Below the pieces are notes generated by a model. The model worked only from the letters and a program-made list of their open reading frames with translations. It did no database searches and was not told the DNA's origin. Shown here in pieces: positions 17,553 through 26,361 of a stretch of 64,000 bases of DNA (its first letter is position 1; the number at the start of each line of letters is the position of its first letter). Where the stretch lies: assembly GCA_031280825.1 (NCBI GenBank), contig JAITGE010000040.1, positions 1 through 64,000 of the forward strand, in the 5' to 3' direction. Origin of the DNA: Oscillospiraceae bacterium (lineage in GTDB: Bacteria > Bacillota > Clostridia > Oscillospirales > Acutalibacteraceae). Both the position numbers and the translations under genes were made by a program.

Positions 17553-17765
17553 TTATTCTTGCGTTTGGCTACGATTAAAGCGCTTGTTAAAGCGATCCAC
17601 ACGCCCGCCGGTGTCAACCAAATGCTGCTTGCCCGTAAAAAACGGATGGCACTTAGAACAAATATCCACGCGGAGCTGCCCCTTCGTGGAGCGCGTTTCA
17701 AATGTTTCACCGCAAGCGCAGCGCACCGTGGCGGCGTCATATTTAGGGTGAATGGCTTCTTTCAT
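17553..17765 (-). CDS. rpmE: 50S ribosomal protein L31
   Basis: 70 residues. The zinc-binding cysteines of the C+ form are present (C16 and C18 in VRCACGE, C37 and C40 in [12 protein letters not shown]), so this is the zinc-containing bL31. The ribosome site is AGGTAGG. It sits 39 bp after tsf, with a short GCCGC/GCGGC hairpin between them that could lower read-through. An rpsB-tsf-rpmE order is less common than rpsB-tsf-pyrH. Confidence 0.95.
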   Translation of the reverse strand: MKEAIHPKYDAATVRCACGETFETRSTKGQLRVDICSKCHPFFTGKQHLVDTGGRVDRFNKRFNRSQTQE

Positions 17766-17804
17766 GGGAACCTACCTACCTTTCCAAGCCGCTTGGCGGC
17801 TGCT

Positions 17805-18731
17805 TTATTGAATCATCTTGGCAACTTCAGCGGCGAAATCATCTTCCTTCTTCTGCATATTTTCGCCTTTGACATAGCGCGTGAAGCCTGTGGCTTCAAT
17901 CGACGCGCCCAAAGCCTTGGCGACCTTGGCGATGTATGCCGCTACGGTCAAATCCTCATCCTTCACAAAGGGCTGCTCCAGCAAGCAAAACTCGCTGTAA
18001 TACTTGCCGAGCTTGCCTTGAACGATGCCCGCCAGCACCTTTTCAGGCTTGTTCGCCATTTTGGGATCCTCCGCGATTTGCGCCAGCAGGATGCCCTTTT
18101 CGTGCTCCACTACATCAGCGGGAACAGACGATTTATCTAGATAAAGTGCTCCCATCGCCGCAACCTGCATCGCAATATCCTTGCCCATCGCCTTAAAGGC
18201 GTCGCTGCCCGCGGTTGCGTCGTCGGTTGCAAATTCAACCAAAACGCCCATCGAGCCGCCGCCGTGCACGTAGGTCGCAGCATTGCCTTCCAAGCGTACA
18301 AAACGGCGAATACTCAGGTTCTCGCCAATAGAAAGAACCTTCTCCTGCCGCATTTCTTCCACCGAACGATCCGCGCCGCTGAGCTTGCAGGCAAGCAACG
18401 CGTCCACGTCCGCCGGATTTTCCTCGCGGACAGTCTTTGCGATATCCGCGACGAAGCTCTGAAACTCCGCGTTTTTGCCTACGAAATCCGTTTCACTGTT
18501 GACTTCCACCAGCACAGCAACCTTGCTTGCTTCATCAAAAACCGCCAGCACCACGCCCTCGGCAGTGATGCGCCCGGCCTTTTTGGTTGCGGCGGCCAAC
18601 CCGCGCTCACGCAGGATATCCACCGCGCGATCAAAATCACCGTCAGCCTCCGTCAACGCTTTCTTGCAATCCATCATGCCGACGCCGGTTTTTTCGCGTA
18701 GCGCCTGCACATCCTTGGCTGTAAATGCCAT
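17805..18731 (-). CDS. tsf: Translation elongation factor Ts
   Basis: It is the nucleotide exchange factor of EF-Tu. The N-terminal UBA-like domain reads VQALREKTGVGMMDCKKAL. The core TDFVGKN motif that contacts EF-Tu is at about residues 80-86. The length of 308 residues is normal. It lies 57 bp downstream of rpsB in the usual order. Confidence 0.95.
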   Translation of the reverse strand: MAFTAKDVQALREKTGVGMMDCKKALTEADGDFDRAVDILRERGLAAATKKAGRITAEGVVLAVFDEASKVAVLVEVNSETDFVGKNAEFQSFVADIAKTVREENPADVDALLACKLSGADRSVEEMRQEKVLSIGENLSIRRFVRLEGNAATYVHGGGSMGVLVEFATDDATAGSDAFKAMGKDIAMQVAAMGALYLDKSSVPADVVEHEKGILLAQIAEDPKMANKPEKVLAGIVQGKLGKYYSEFCLLEQPFVKDEDLTVAAYIAKVAKALGASIEATGFTRYVKGENMQKKEDDFAAEVAKMIQ

Positions 18732-18788
18732 AATATGTCAGTTCTCCTTAATAAAAAATGTAGTTCGCCCCGCAACCGCGCAAGCTGA

Positions 18789-19520
18789 TTAGAAATTCTC
18801 AACCTCCACGGCTTCAGCGGCTTCCTCCGGTGCGTCCTCGCCCTGGCGACCTTCCAGAATCGCATCAGCCATCACGGAAGAAATCAGGCGGACAGCGCGG
18901 ATCGCGTCGTCGTTGCCGGGGATGATATAATCAATTTCATCCGGATCGCAGTTGGTGTCCACAATCGCGATAATCGGAATACCCAGCTTTTGCGCTTCGG
19001 CCACGGCAATACGTTCCTTGCGCGGGTCAACGATAAACATGGCGTCCGGCTGACGTTTCATTTCCGTGATCCCGCCGAGGAATTTTTCGAGCTTTTCAAT
19101 TTGCAGGCGGAGCTTGATGACCTCCTTTTTCGGGAGCATCTCAAACGTCCCGTCCTCCTCCATCGCCTTGAGCTGCATCAAACGTTTAATGCGGCGCTGG
19201 ATGGTGTTGAAGTTGGTGAGCATTCCGCCAAGCCAGCGAGCGTTGACGAAAGGCATACCGCAGCGCTTCGCCTCTTCGCAAATGGAATCCTGCGCCTGCT
19301 TTTTTGTGCCGACAAACAGCACCGTGCCGCCCTGCTCACTGATATCGCGCACATGCATATAGGCTTCCTCAAGCTTGCGGACGGTTTTTTGCAGGTCAAT
19401 GATATAAATGCCGTTGCGCTCAGTGAAAATGTAGGGCGCCATTTTCGGGTTCCAGCGCCGGGTTTGGTGCCCAAAGTGAACGCCCGCCTCGAGCAGTTGC
19501 TTCATGGATACGACTGCCAT
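18789..19520 (-). CDS. rpsB: 30S ribosomal protein S2
   Basis: 243 residues from the ATG at 19520, which has GAGGAGG upstream and gives the standard start [19 protein letters not shown]. Also visible are the family blocks FVGTKKQA and [12 protein letters not shown]. The tail is acidic and Ala/Glu-rich. It is the first gene of the rpsB-tsf-rpmE operon, behind a perfect consensus promoter and a structured leader. Confidence 0.96.
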   Translation of the reverse strand: MAVVSMKQLLEAGVHFGHQTRRWNPKMAPYIFTERNGIYIIDLQKTVRKLEEAYMHVRDISEQGGTVLFVGTKKQAQDSICEEAKRCGMPFVNARWLGGMLTNFNTIQRRIKRLMQLKAMEEDGTFEMLPKKEVIKLRLQIEKLEKFLGGITEMKRQPDAMFIVDPRKERIAVAEAQKLGIPIIAIVDTNCDPDEIDYIIPGNDDAIRAVRLISSVMADAILEGRQGEDAPEEAAEAVEVENF

Positions 19521-19557
19521 GGATTGCCTCCTCATAAAAATGGTTTTTACCTCCACA

Positions 19558-19608
19558 GGCTCACCTTTTGCCCCACGCAGCAAGCCGCGCACCAAGGCAA
19601 AATGAACC
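19558..19608 (-). promoter_or_regulatory. Structured 5' leader of rpsB
   Basis: In the leader of about 110 nt, GGTTCA (19608-19603) pairs with TGAGCC (19563-19558) and TTTTGCC pairs with GGCAAAA just inside. Together they enclose a GC-rich loop region. The helix ends about 37 nt before the rpsB ATG. Leaders of ribosomal-protein operons are often autoregulated by their product. That role is inferred here from position and pairing only. Confidence 0.5.
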
Positions 19609-19630
19609 CATGTGTGAAATAGGTGTTCTC

Positions 19631-19659
19631 ATTATACAGTTGCGCACAATTTTTGTCAA
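19631..19659 (-). promoter_or_regulatory. rpsB operon promoter (full consensus)
   Basis: TTGACA (19659-19654), 17 nt, TATAAT (19636-19631) on the minus strand: a perfect sigma-A consensus, fitting a highly expressed ribosomal operon. Confidence 0.92.
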
Positions 19660-19676
19660 GCAAATTTTTGCCAAGC

Positions 19677-21044
19677 TTATTCGCCGTCTGTATCCTGCTG
19701 CGGCTTGGGTAAAATTTCCACGCAAATGGTGGCAATACGGCGATCCTCCACCCTTTCAACGCTGAAGCGTAGCCCCTCACAAACGATTTCCGGCGTTTCC
19801 CCCTCCTGCGGCAAATAGCCCAGGCGGCTGATAACAAAGCCGGCCACCGTATCGTATTCGCCTTCGGGCAGCGCAACGCCGCATTGGTCTTCAACAGTTT
19901 CGATATCCGCCGCGCCATCCAGCCGAAAGGTGGTATCATTGATGCGGGAAAATTCCTCCCGCTCGTTGTCATATTCATCCTGAATGTTGCCGACAATGGA
20001 TTCCAGCACATCCTCCAGCGTCACCAAGCCCGCTGTGCCGCCATATTCATCCACAACAATGGCAATTTGAATGTGGTTGGCCGTCATTTCTTTAAAAAGA
20101 TCACCGCAGGGCTTGGTTTCCGGCACAAACCGCGGCTCGCGCATTAAACCGCGCAGACTGCTTCCGCCCGGCAGCACCGTGCCGATATATTGCAGCAAAT
20201 CCTTAATGTAAATAATGCCGATGATGCTGTCCAAATCCTCTTCATAAACCGGAACGCGTGAAACGCCTTCACGGATAGAGGCTTCAATCACCGCTTCGAG
20301 CGGCTCATTGACCTCCACACCAACGATTTCGGTGCGGTGGGTCATGATATCGCCCGCATTGATATCGTCAAATTCGAAGATGTTATTGATCATCTCCTTT
20401 TGCGTATCCTCCAACACGCCCTTCTCGCCGCCGACATCCACCAGCATTCGGATTTCTTCCTCTGTCACCGCTTCGTCGTCGGCATTGGGATCAATGCCGA
20501 CAAGGCGCAGCACCGCATTGGCGGAAGCCGAAACCACCCACACGAACGGACGCAGAAAAAACGAAAAAAAGCCCAGCACCCCCGCAATTGCAAGCGAGAT
20601 GCGCTCCGGATATTTCATCGCCACGCGTTTGGGCACAATTTCGCCCAGCACCAGCGAAAAATATGAAATCAACAGTGTTATCGCGACCGTTGCAACGCCG
20701 GGCATAAGCCGTTGCAGCGCCGGCACGGAAGCTGTCACCCGCGCCAAAGCCCCGCCAAGGGCGGCGACAAAGCTCTGCGCGGCGCTTGCCGATGCCAAAA
20801 AGCCGGCCAAGGTCACGCCGATTTGAATCATGGAAAGAAAGCGGCTGGAGCTTGCCGTGAGCTTTTGGATGCGCCGCGCGCGGCGGTTGCCCTCAGCGGC
20901 CAAACGGTCAATTTTCGCATCAGAAAGGGATATGACAGCAATTTCACTCATGGCGAAAAAGGCGTTGATCAGCACCAGCACCAGCAGCAAAAGCACCTGC
21001 AGCGTCGGGTTACTCGCAGGGTCGGGTTCAGTTTGGGGTTGCAT
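19677..21044 (-). CDS. CNNM/CorC-type (hemolysin family) membrane protein with CBS pair
   Basis: 455 residues in the UPF0053 layout. An N-terminal DUF21/CNNM membrane domain (about 1-200, with INAFFAMSEIAVISLSD at the first helix) precedes two CBS domains (about 215-340, GIIYIKDLLQYI and VDEYGGTAGLVTLED) and a C-terminal CorC_HlyC domain (about 355-440). CNNM proteins are linked to Mg2+ or Co2+ export or homeostasis; the old hemolysin label is misleading. AGGAGG precedes the ATG. It is a single gene between prfA and the rpsB promoter. Confidence 0.88.
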   Translation of the reverse strand: MQPQTEPDPASNPTLQVLLLLVLVLINAFFAMSEIAVISLSDAKIDRLAAEGNRRARRIQKLTASSSRFLSMIQIGVTLAGFLASASAAQSFVAALGGALARVTASVPALQRLMPGVATVAITLLISYFSLVLGEIVPKRVAMKYPERISLAIAGVLGFFSFFLRPFVWVVSASANAVLRLVGIDPNADDEAVTEEEIRMLVDVGGEKGVLEDTQKEMINNIFEFDDINAGDIMTHRTEIVGVEVNEPLEAVIEASIREGVSRVPVYEEDLDSIIGIIYIKDLLQYIGTVLPGGSSLRGLMREPRFVPETKPCGDLFKEMTANHIQIAIVVDEYGGTAGLVTLEDVLESIVGNIQDEYDNEREEFSRINDTTFRLDGAADIETVEDQCGVALPEGEYDTVAGFVISRLGYLPQEGETPEIVCEGLRFSVERVEDRRIATICVEILPKPQQDTDGE

Positions 21045-21159
21045 ACATCCTCCTGTTTGTTTTCAAAAATAATTACGATGATCGCACGGTATTTATGTTA
21101 TGTTAATATGACACACCTTTGCGGTTCATTATACAGCAACACACCGCGCCTGTCAATCG

Positions 21160-22233
21160 TCAATCGCTTGCCGCCTGCAGCTTCGCCGCCGTATCCGCGA
21201 TCATAAGAGCGTCAACCACTTCGTCCAGCGCGCCGTTCAGAATCGCCTCCAGCTTGTATAATGTCAGCCCGATACGATGATCGCTCACCCGCCCCTGCGG
21301 GTAATTATAGGTGCGGACACGCTCGCTGCGATCCCCTGTACCCACCTGCGCGCGGCGCTCGCCCGCAATCGCGGCGTCGTGTTTTTCGCGCTCGGCCTGC
21401 AAAATGCGGCTTCGCAGCACGCGCATGGCCTTTTCGCGGTTCTTGTGCTGGCTGCGTTCATCCTGGCATTCCACAACCGTGCCCGTGGGAATATGGGTAA
21501 TGCGGATTGCGGATTCCGTCTTATTAATGTGCTGCCCGCCCGCGCCGCTGGAGCGAAAAGTATCCACCTGCAAATCAGCCGGGTTGATTGTCAGCTCCAC
21601 ATCCTCCGCTTCGGGCAAAACGGCGACGGTCACAGTGCTGGTGTGAATGCGTCCCTGGCTCTCCGTTTCCGGCACACGCTGCACTCGGTGCACACCGCTT
21701 TCGAATTTAAAGCGCGAATAAGCACCTTCCCCTTCAATCAAAAAGCTGATTTCCTTGAAGCCGCCAAGCTCCGTTTCGTTGGCGTTGACGATTTCGGATT
21801 TCCAGCCCTTGGTTTCCGCATACATGCCATACATGCGAAAGAGCACGCCCGCAAAAAGGGATGCCTCTTCGCCGCCCGCGCCGCCACGAATTTCGACCAC
21901 CACGCTTTTGTCGTCATTCGGGTCACGGGGCAGCAAGAGAATTTTCATGCGCTCCGCGATTTCCGTCACCTGCCGCTGCGCCGCTTCGTATTCTTCCTGC
22001 ACCAGCGCACGGAAATCCTTCTCAAGCCCACTGCTCTCCAAGAGTCCGCGCGCCTCCTGCACCGTTTCCTGCGCCGCCGCGTGCATACGGTAGCATTCAA
22101 CCACAGGCTCAAGCCGTCGACTTTCGCGCATCAAATCCCTCATCAACGCCGGATTTTCCAAAATATCCCGGCTACAAAGCCTTTCCTGCAGCTCTTCATA
22201 GCGCGCGGTCACGTTCTCCAGCCGTTCAAACAT
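21160..22233 (-). CDS. prfA: Peptide chain release factor 1
   Basis: It reads UAA and UAG and triggers peptide release. From the ATG at 22233 (GAGAGGATTT upstream) the protein is 357 residues. The stop-codon tripeptide of RF1 (PxT) is P188-E189-T190, and the catalytic GGQ is 232-234 in [14 protein letters not shown]. The N-terminal extension from an upstream in-frame start has no ribosome site and is rejected. A single gene. Confidence 0.95.
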   Translation of the reverse strand: MFERLENVTARYEELQERLCSRDILENPALMRDLMRESRRLEPVVECYRMHAAAQETVQEARGLLESSGLEKDFRALVQEEYEAAQRQVTEIAERMKILLLPRDPNDDKSVVVEIRGGAGGEEASLFAGVLFRMYGMYAETKGWKSEIVNANETELGGFKEISFLIEGEGAYSRFKFESGVHRVQRVPETESQGRIHTSTVTVAVLPEAEDVELTINPADLQVDTFRSSGAGGQHINKTESAIRITHIPTGTVVECQDERSQHKNREKAMRVLRSRILQAEREKHDAAIAGERRAQVGTGDRSERVRTYNYPQGRVSDHRIGLTLYKLEAILNGALDEVVDALMIADTAAKLQAASD

Positions 22234-22308
22234 AAATCCTCTCCATTCGCATATATGGTATGTAAAACCAATAATCGGAACAAAAATATACAAAATTTTG
22301 AAAAAGGC

Positions 22309-22337
22309 TTGACTGTGGCACGTGCTGATGCTATACT
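22309..22337 (+). promoter_or_regulatory. Promoter of the S1-domain gene
   Basis: TTGACT (22309-22314), 17 nt, TATACT (22332-22337). The coding start is about 230 nt downstream, leaving an unusually long leader. Confidence 0.8.
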
Positions 22338-22343
22338 ATACTC

Positions 22344-22575
22344 GTCGTCTTGTACCCGAAATACGGTTCATACTTTTCCCAGGTTTACAACGATACCTTG
22401 CTAACGCTTTGATGCGAAAAAACACAGTTGCAACCACCGCTTTTGCCCTACAGCATTATACCATCGCTCCGTTAAAATGTCAAAGGAAACCTGCCAATGA
22501 TGCATATTTACCGTTCATTGACCATATTTATTCGCAAAGGGCAAAAGCCGAAAGGGAAAGGATTGGATTAGGATT
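22344..22575 (+). promoter_or_regulatory. Long leader with interleaved complementary segments
   Basis: CAGGTTT (22380-22386) is complementary to AAACCTG (22487-22493), and GCTTTTGCCC (22439-22448) to GGGCAAAAGC (22539-22548). The two pairings cross, so they could form a pseudoknot or two alternative folds. The second pairing ends about 28 nt before the start codon. No known riboswitch was recognised, and the region contains no ORF with a good ribosome site. Confidence 0.4.
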
Positions 22576-23511
22576 ATGGTAACAACGAGCTTCCCGCCGG
22601 AAGGGCAGCTGATCACAAGTGCGGAAAACAAGCGCTACCTCGCCTCGCAGGCAGGGCTGCACGAGGCGCAGGTCTGCGGCGCGTTGCTGGAAGGTCGCGT
22701 TCTGCTGTGCGACAACGAACACAATCTGCACGTGGATTTGGGCTGCATGAAGGGCATGATCCCCCGGCTGGAGGGTGCGCTTGGCATCGCTGAGGGTGAA
22801 GTGCGCGACATCGCGCTGATCTCCCGCGTGAATAAACCGGTCATGTTCCGCGTCACCGGCTTCACCGCCAATGAGCAGGGCGAAGCCACCGCGCTGCTCA
22901 GCCGCGTGCAGGTGCAGCGCGACTGCCTGGACAGATACATCAATTGCCTGACGCCGGGCGATATTATTGAAGCGCGCGTGAGCCACATGGAAGCCTTCGG
23001 CGTGTTTGCGGATGTCGGCGCCGGTGTGAGCGCGCTGCTACCGATTGACGCGATTTCCGTTTCGCGCATCCCGCACCCCAACGCCCGTTTTTCGGCGGGG
23101 CAGCTGATCCGCGCGGTCGTGCGCGGACGGGACGACCAAGGGCGCTTGCTCTTGACGCACAAGGAGCTGCTGGGCACCTGGGAGCAAAACGCCGCGCTGT
23201 ATTCCGTGGGCGAGACCGTGCCGGGTATTGTGCGCTCGGTCGAAAAATACGGTGTGTTCGTGGAACTGACGCCCAACCTTGCCGGTCTGGCGGAATTCAG
23301 CGAGGATGTGCAGGACGGGGATCATGCCTGTGTTTACATCAAGAGCATTTTGCCGGAGCGCATGAAAATCAAGTTAATTATCGTGGATTCCTTCGCGGCG
23401 TCCTATCCGCCACAGCCGCTGCGCTATTTTGTGGAGGGCAGCCGCGTGGAGCACTGGATTTATTCCCCCGATTGCAGCGAACGCGTAACCGAAACCATTT
23501 TCGCGCGGTAA
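22576..23511 (+). CDS. S1 RNA-binding-domain protein (S1-like)
   Basis: 311 residues with two clear S1 (OB-fold) repeats: GDIIEARVSHMEAFGVFADVG from about 135, and GETVPGIVRSVEKYGVFVELTP from about 214. An atypical S1-like segment lies at the N-terminus (VLLCDNEHNLHVDLGCMKGMIP). The C-terminal 45 residues are unique. It resembles the short S1-like proteins of Clostridia, possibly helping mRNA bind the ribosome, but it is shorter than true ribosomal S1. Its transcript starts at a strong promoter and has a long structured leader. Followed by a terminator. Confidence 0.8.
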   Translation: MVTTSFPPEGQLITSAENKRYLASQAGLHEAQVCGALLEGRVLLCDNEHNLHVDLGCMKGMIPRLEGALGIAEGEVRDIALISRVNKPVMFRVTGFTANEQGEATALLSRVQVQRDCLDRYINCLTPGDIIEARVSHMEAFGVFADVGAGVSALLPIDAISVSRIPHPNARFSAGQLIRAVVRGRDDQGRLLLTHKELLGTWEQNAALYSVGETVPGIVRSVEKYGVFVELTPNLAGLAEFSEDVQDGDHACVYIKSILPERMKIKLIIVDSFAASYPPQPLRYFVEGSRVEHWIYSPDCSERVTETIFAR

Positions 23512-23523
23512 AGCAACCGTCAA

Positions 23524-23554
23524 GCGCGCGCCGTTGCAAAGCGGCGCGCTTTTT
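23524..23554 (+). terminator. Terminator after the S1-domain gene
   Basis: GCGCGCCG (23526-23533) and CGGCGCGC (23542-23549) around an 8-nt loop, followed by TTTTT. Confidence 0.85.
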
Positions 23555-23637
23555 CATGCCGAAAACCGCGCAGGCACGTGCGCGCCGATTAATCCTCTCT
23601 GTTTTGTGGCATACTAGCAGCACATGGGGGGATTTCG

Positions 23638-24558
23638 ATGAAAAAGCAACGCACGAACGCACATACCCGGCAACTGCCGCCTGCTGCCGTCCCCGAAAAC
23701 AGCACAGACGGAAAAACGGAAAGCGCACGCAGGCGCAACCAAAAGACCCGCCGAAACGCCAAATTTCTGCTGCGCAAGCACCGCGCGGCAGCACTGGGCT
23801 TGCTGACCGGCAGTTTTTTGCTGGCAGCCGCAGCCGGGCTTTTGCCGTTGCTGCTCGACGCCGCGACCGACCGTGCCGTGCAGACACTGCCGCCCTTTGT
23901 GGAACGCGCCGCCGGGCAAGCCGCCGCGTCGGATATTTCCACGCTGCTGCTGCGGTGGGGCAGACCAGCCGGCGCGCTGCTGCTGCTTTTTCTTTCCACA
24001 CTGCTGTGTGCGCCCCTTCGCTTTGGTCGCGAAGCGTGGTTCTTTGGCGGTGCGGACGGGCGCCGCCGCAGCGCGCGCCGCATCCTGTTTTGGCTGCAGC
24101 CGCGCTGGGCATTGAAGGCTTGCCGCTTTCAGATCGCCCTTGGGCTGCGCAAGCTGCTTTGGGCGGCTATTTATTTCGCGCCGGGTGCGCTGTTGCTGGG
24201 GGGAACGCTCTGGCAAGCGCGCGCGGGCGTCCTGGAGCTTTGGCTCTTTCTCAGCGCGGCAGGAGGCGGTGCACTGCTCCTGCTGCTGGGGCTGGGGTTC
24301 TATTTGCCCACCGTGCGGCGCTATGCGCTTGTGCCCTCGTTGCTGGTGAAGCAGCCCCGCTGCAAGCTCCGCAACGCTCTGCGCCTAAGCGCCGCCCGCA
24401 TGGACGGGCAGAGCGCGGCTTTTTTGCGCTTTCAGCTCGGCTTCCTGCCTTGGCTGGCGCTATGCGTATTCATCGTCCCTGCGTTCTTCATCCTGCCTTG
24501 GTATACCCAGAGTCTTGCCTGCCGCCGCCGCGAGCTGCTCAGCAGCTCCTTGCGGTGA
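23638..24558 (+). CDS. Multi-pass membrane protein of unknown function
   Basis: 306 residues, very rich in Leu, Ala and Arg. A basic, polar N-terminus of about 50 residues precedes four to six hydrophobic segments (roughly 50-75, 105-125, 175-195, 205-230, 275-295). Short Arg-rich loops (DGRRRSARR, VKQPRCKLRNALRLS) face the cytoplasm by the positive-inside rule. The pattern of long membrane segments plus a LRNALRLS-like amphipathic stretch recalls DUF975-type proteins, but I cannot confirm that. GGGGGG precedes the ATG. Confidence 0.65.
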   Translation: MKKQRTNAHTRQLPPAAVPENSTDGKTESARRRNQKTRRNAKFLLRKHRAAALGLLTGSFLLAAAAGLLPLLLDAATDRAVQTLPPFVERAAGQAAASDISTLLLRWGRPAGALLLLFLSTLLCAPLRFGREAWFFGGADGRRRSARRILFWLQPRWALKACRFQIALGLRKLLWAAIYFAPGALLLGGTLWQARAGVLELWLFLSAAGGGALLLLLGLGFYLPTVRRYALVPSLLVKQPRCKLRNALRLSAARMDGQSAAFLRFQLGFLPWLALCVFIVPAFFILPWYTQSLACRRRELLSSSLR

Positions 24559-24592
24559 ACGGTCATTTCACGGTTCTCGCCACGTGCGGGGC

Positions 24593-25480
24593 TTACCGCA
24601 TGGCAGCCAAATCCCGGTAGCTGATTTTTTGGATGCCCAGCTGCCGCAGATGCTTTTGAAACGCGTCGTCGCGGTATACATCATATTCCCAAGTGCGGCG
24701 GATGCCCGCGCCGGAGGCCGCGCACGCTTCGCCTGTATCCAGTGACGGATGCAGGTACGTTTCCGTTACTCCGTGGGGAAACGCTTCGGCAAAGCCAAAC
24801 ATATACTCCCGGAACGCCGCATAACTCTCCTTCTGCGATCCGTTATAATCATGGGGAATCAGATAATCCGGGGTGATCAGCTTTAAGCCTCTGGCGTAGG
24901 CTTGCAGCTGCCCAAAGAGCGCCTGCAGCGTTTCCTTCGGGATCTGAATGTCCAGCATGGCATTATCCATCTGCCCTGCGACGCCCTCGATAGGGAAGCG
25001 AAAGGGTAAGGCGTATTCTGCCGAAAGTGTGAAAATCATTTGCAGCATTTCAAAGCGCCCGGTAGCAATACCATAAAGCGAACCCATATGATTATCCCAA
25101 TGAGAGGGATTTAACCCAAACCGCTTTGCCCTTGCCAACTGCGCACGGATTTCGCGTTCCGTTTCGTCTATATCCGCGTGCTTTTCGAATAAATCGCTTT
25201 CGCGCCAGAAATAGCCCTCTTCATCCCGCAGAGAATCCGTGCCGTTCGGCGCAACGGGACCCCAGCGGTAAGCGCTCCATTCGCTGGTTGTCGTCAAGTG
25301 CACCCCAACGGCATATTCCGGGTGCGCCGCCGCCCACGCGCAAGCGTGCTTTGCCCAGGGGCAGGGTATCATGACGGTGGAGGATGTGATGCACCCGCGC
25401 ACAAGCAAATCCTGCGCCGCCAGATTCGCGCCCAAAAAGGATCCGTAATCATCCGCGTTGATGATAAGGTATTTCTCCAT
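24593..25480 (-). CDS. ChbG/YdjC-like carbohydrate deacetylase
   Basis: 295 residues. The N-terminal metal-binding NADDYG (8-13), GVHLTTTSEW (about 78-87) and the NPSHWDNHMGSLYG block (about 124-137) mark the YdjC/ChbG/HpnK family. These metal-dependent enzymes remove N-acetyl groups from sugars such as diacetylchitobiose. It has no signal peptide, so it acts on an imported or endogenous sugar. It has its own strong promoter, which lies in the end of trmL. Confidence 0.85.
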   Translation of the reverse strand: MEKYLIINADDYGSFLGANLAAQDLLVRGCITSSTVMIPCPWAKHACAWAAAHPEYAVGVHLTTTSEWSAYRWGPVAPNGTDSLRDEEGYFWRESDLFEKHADIDETEREIRAQLARAKRFGLNPSHWDNHMGSLYGIATGRFEMLQMIFTLSAEYALPFRFPIEGVAGQMDNAMLDIQIPKETLQALFGQLQAYARGLKLITPDYLIPHDYNGSQKESYAAFREYMFGFAEAFPHGVTETYLHPSLDTGEACAASGAGIRRTWEYDVYRDDAFQKHLRQLGIQKISYRDLAAMR

Positions 25481-25513
25481 AACAGCCCCCTATTCTTTTA
25501 TAGCGACAAAGCA

Positions 25514-25542
25514 AGTATACGCCCTCGCCGCGCTCCTGTCAA
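25514..25542 (-). promoter_or_regulatory. Promoter of the ChbG-like gene, overlapping the end of trmL
   Basis: TTGACA (25542-25537), 17 nt, TATACT (25519-25514) on the minus strand. The -35 box covers the last codons of trmL. Confidence 0.82.
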
Positions 25543-26030
25543 TCACCGATCATCAGGCGCGGAAAGCCCCATTGCCGCAGCACCTCGAAAACGGCGACAG
25601 CTACGGTGTTGGAAAGGTTCAGACTGCGGGCTTCCCGAACCATCGGCAAGCGCAGGGTATGCTCCGGATGCCGCGCCAAAAGTGCCTTTGGCAGCCCTGC
25701 GGTTTCTTTCCCAAAAAGCAGATACACATTTTGCGGGTATGTGTAATCGGCGTAGCAATGCTTGCCTGTGGTGGAAAAATAGCAGTAGGGTCCGCTTGTA
25801 CGCATAAAGAACGTTTCAAGATCGGGGTAATATGTAATGGGCAAAAGATGCCAGTAATCCAGTCCGGCGCGCTTGAGCTTTGCGTCGTCCACCCGGAAGC
25901 CCAATGGCTCAACAAGATGCAGCTGCGCCCCGGTCGCGGCGCAGCTGCGGGCAATGTTTCCTGTGTTTTGCGGGATCTCCGGCTCAACCAGCACGATGTG
26001 CAGCCCGAAAGCTTTTCCGTTATTTTCCAA
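25539..26030 (-). CDS. trmL: tRNA (cytidine(34)-2'-O)-methyltransferase
   Basis: A SPOUT-class enzyme that methylates the wobble ribose of tRNA-Leu. 163 residues. Family motifs: VEPEIPQNTGNIARSC near the N-terminus, FGKETAGLP (SAM-binding knot) and the C-terminal RSLNLSNTVAVAVFE. The start is a TTG at 26030 with AAAGGAG 9 nt upstream. Confidence 0.9.
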   Translation of the reverse strand: MENNGKAFGLHIVLVEPEIPQNTGNIARSCAATGAQLHLVEPLGFRVDDAKLKRAGLDYWHLLPITYYPDLETFFMRTSGPYCYFSTTGKHCYADYTYPQNVYLLFGKETAGLPKALLARHPEHTLRLPMVREARSLNLSNTVAVAVFEVLRQWGFPRLMIGD

Positions 26031-26133
26031 GCAAAATTTCTCCTTTGCTTTTTGATTTGTGATTTTTTGGATACACTATGGGTGTGGAAGTTCACCTTCC
26101 AAAAGATCATGATCACCGAAAGGAGCGTTTGCA

Positions 26134-26310
26134 ATGACTTCACAGCAAAAAGCCTCGATCGCCAAGGGCGTGGGGCTGGGCGTCGCCGTGGGCGGCGCGG
26201 CAGGCTTAGTGGGCGGCGCGCTGCGCAAGCCCGGCTTCCAGCGCGGCGCGAAAAAGACCGTGAACCGCGCCATCAAAACCTTCACCAATGTGCTCGACGC
26301 ACTGCAGTAA
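26134..26310 (+). CDS. Small glycine-rich protein, 58 residues
   Basis: ATG at 26134 with AAGGAG upstream, stop TAA at 26308. It has a polar N-terminus, then a Gly/Ala/Val segment GVGLGVAVGGAAGLVGGAL (glycine-zipper-like, residues about 12-30), then a basic C-terminal half with KTVNRAIKTF. It could insert in or lie on a membrane. The function is unknown. It is convergent with recO (52 bp apart) and divergent from trmL. Confidence 0.7.
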   Translation: MTSQQKASIAKGVGLGVAVGGAAGLVGGALRKPGFQRGAKKTVNRAIKTFTNVLDALQ

Positions 26311-26361
26311 GCGCGGCGGTCTCCGCAGGCGCACCCGGACGGTGCGCCAATACATCAGCGC

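Noticed and set aside
22322-22582. 86-codon frame in the leader of the S1-domain gene
   Set aside because: It begins inside the promoter -10 region, has no ribosome site and overlaps the paired leader segments.
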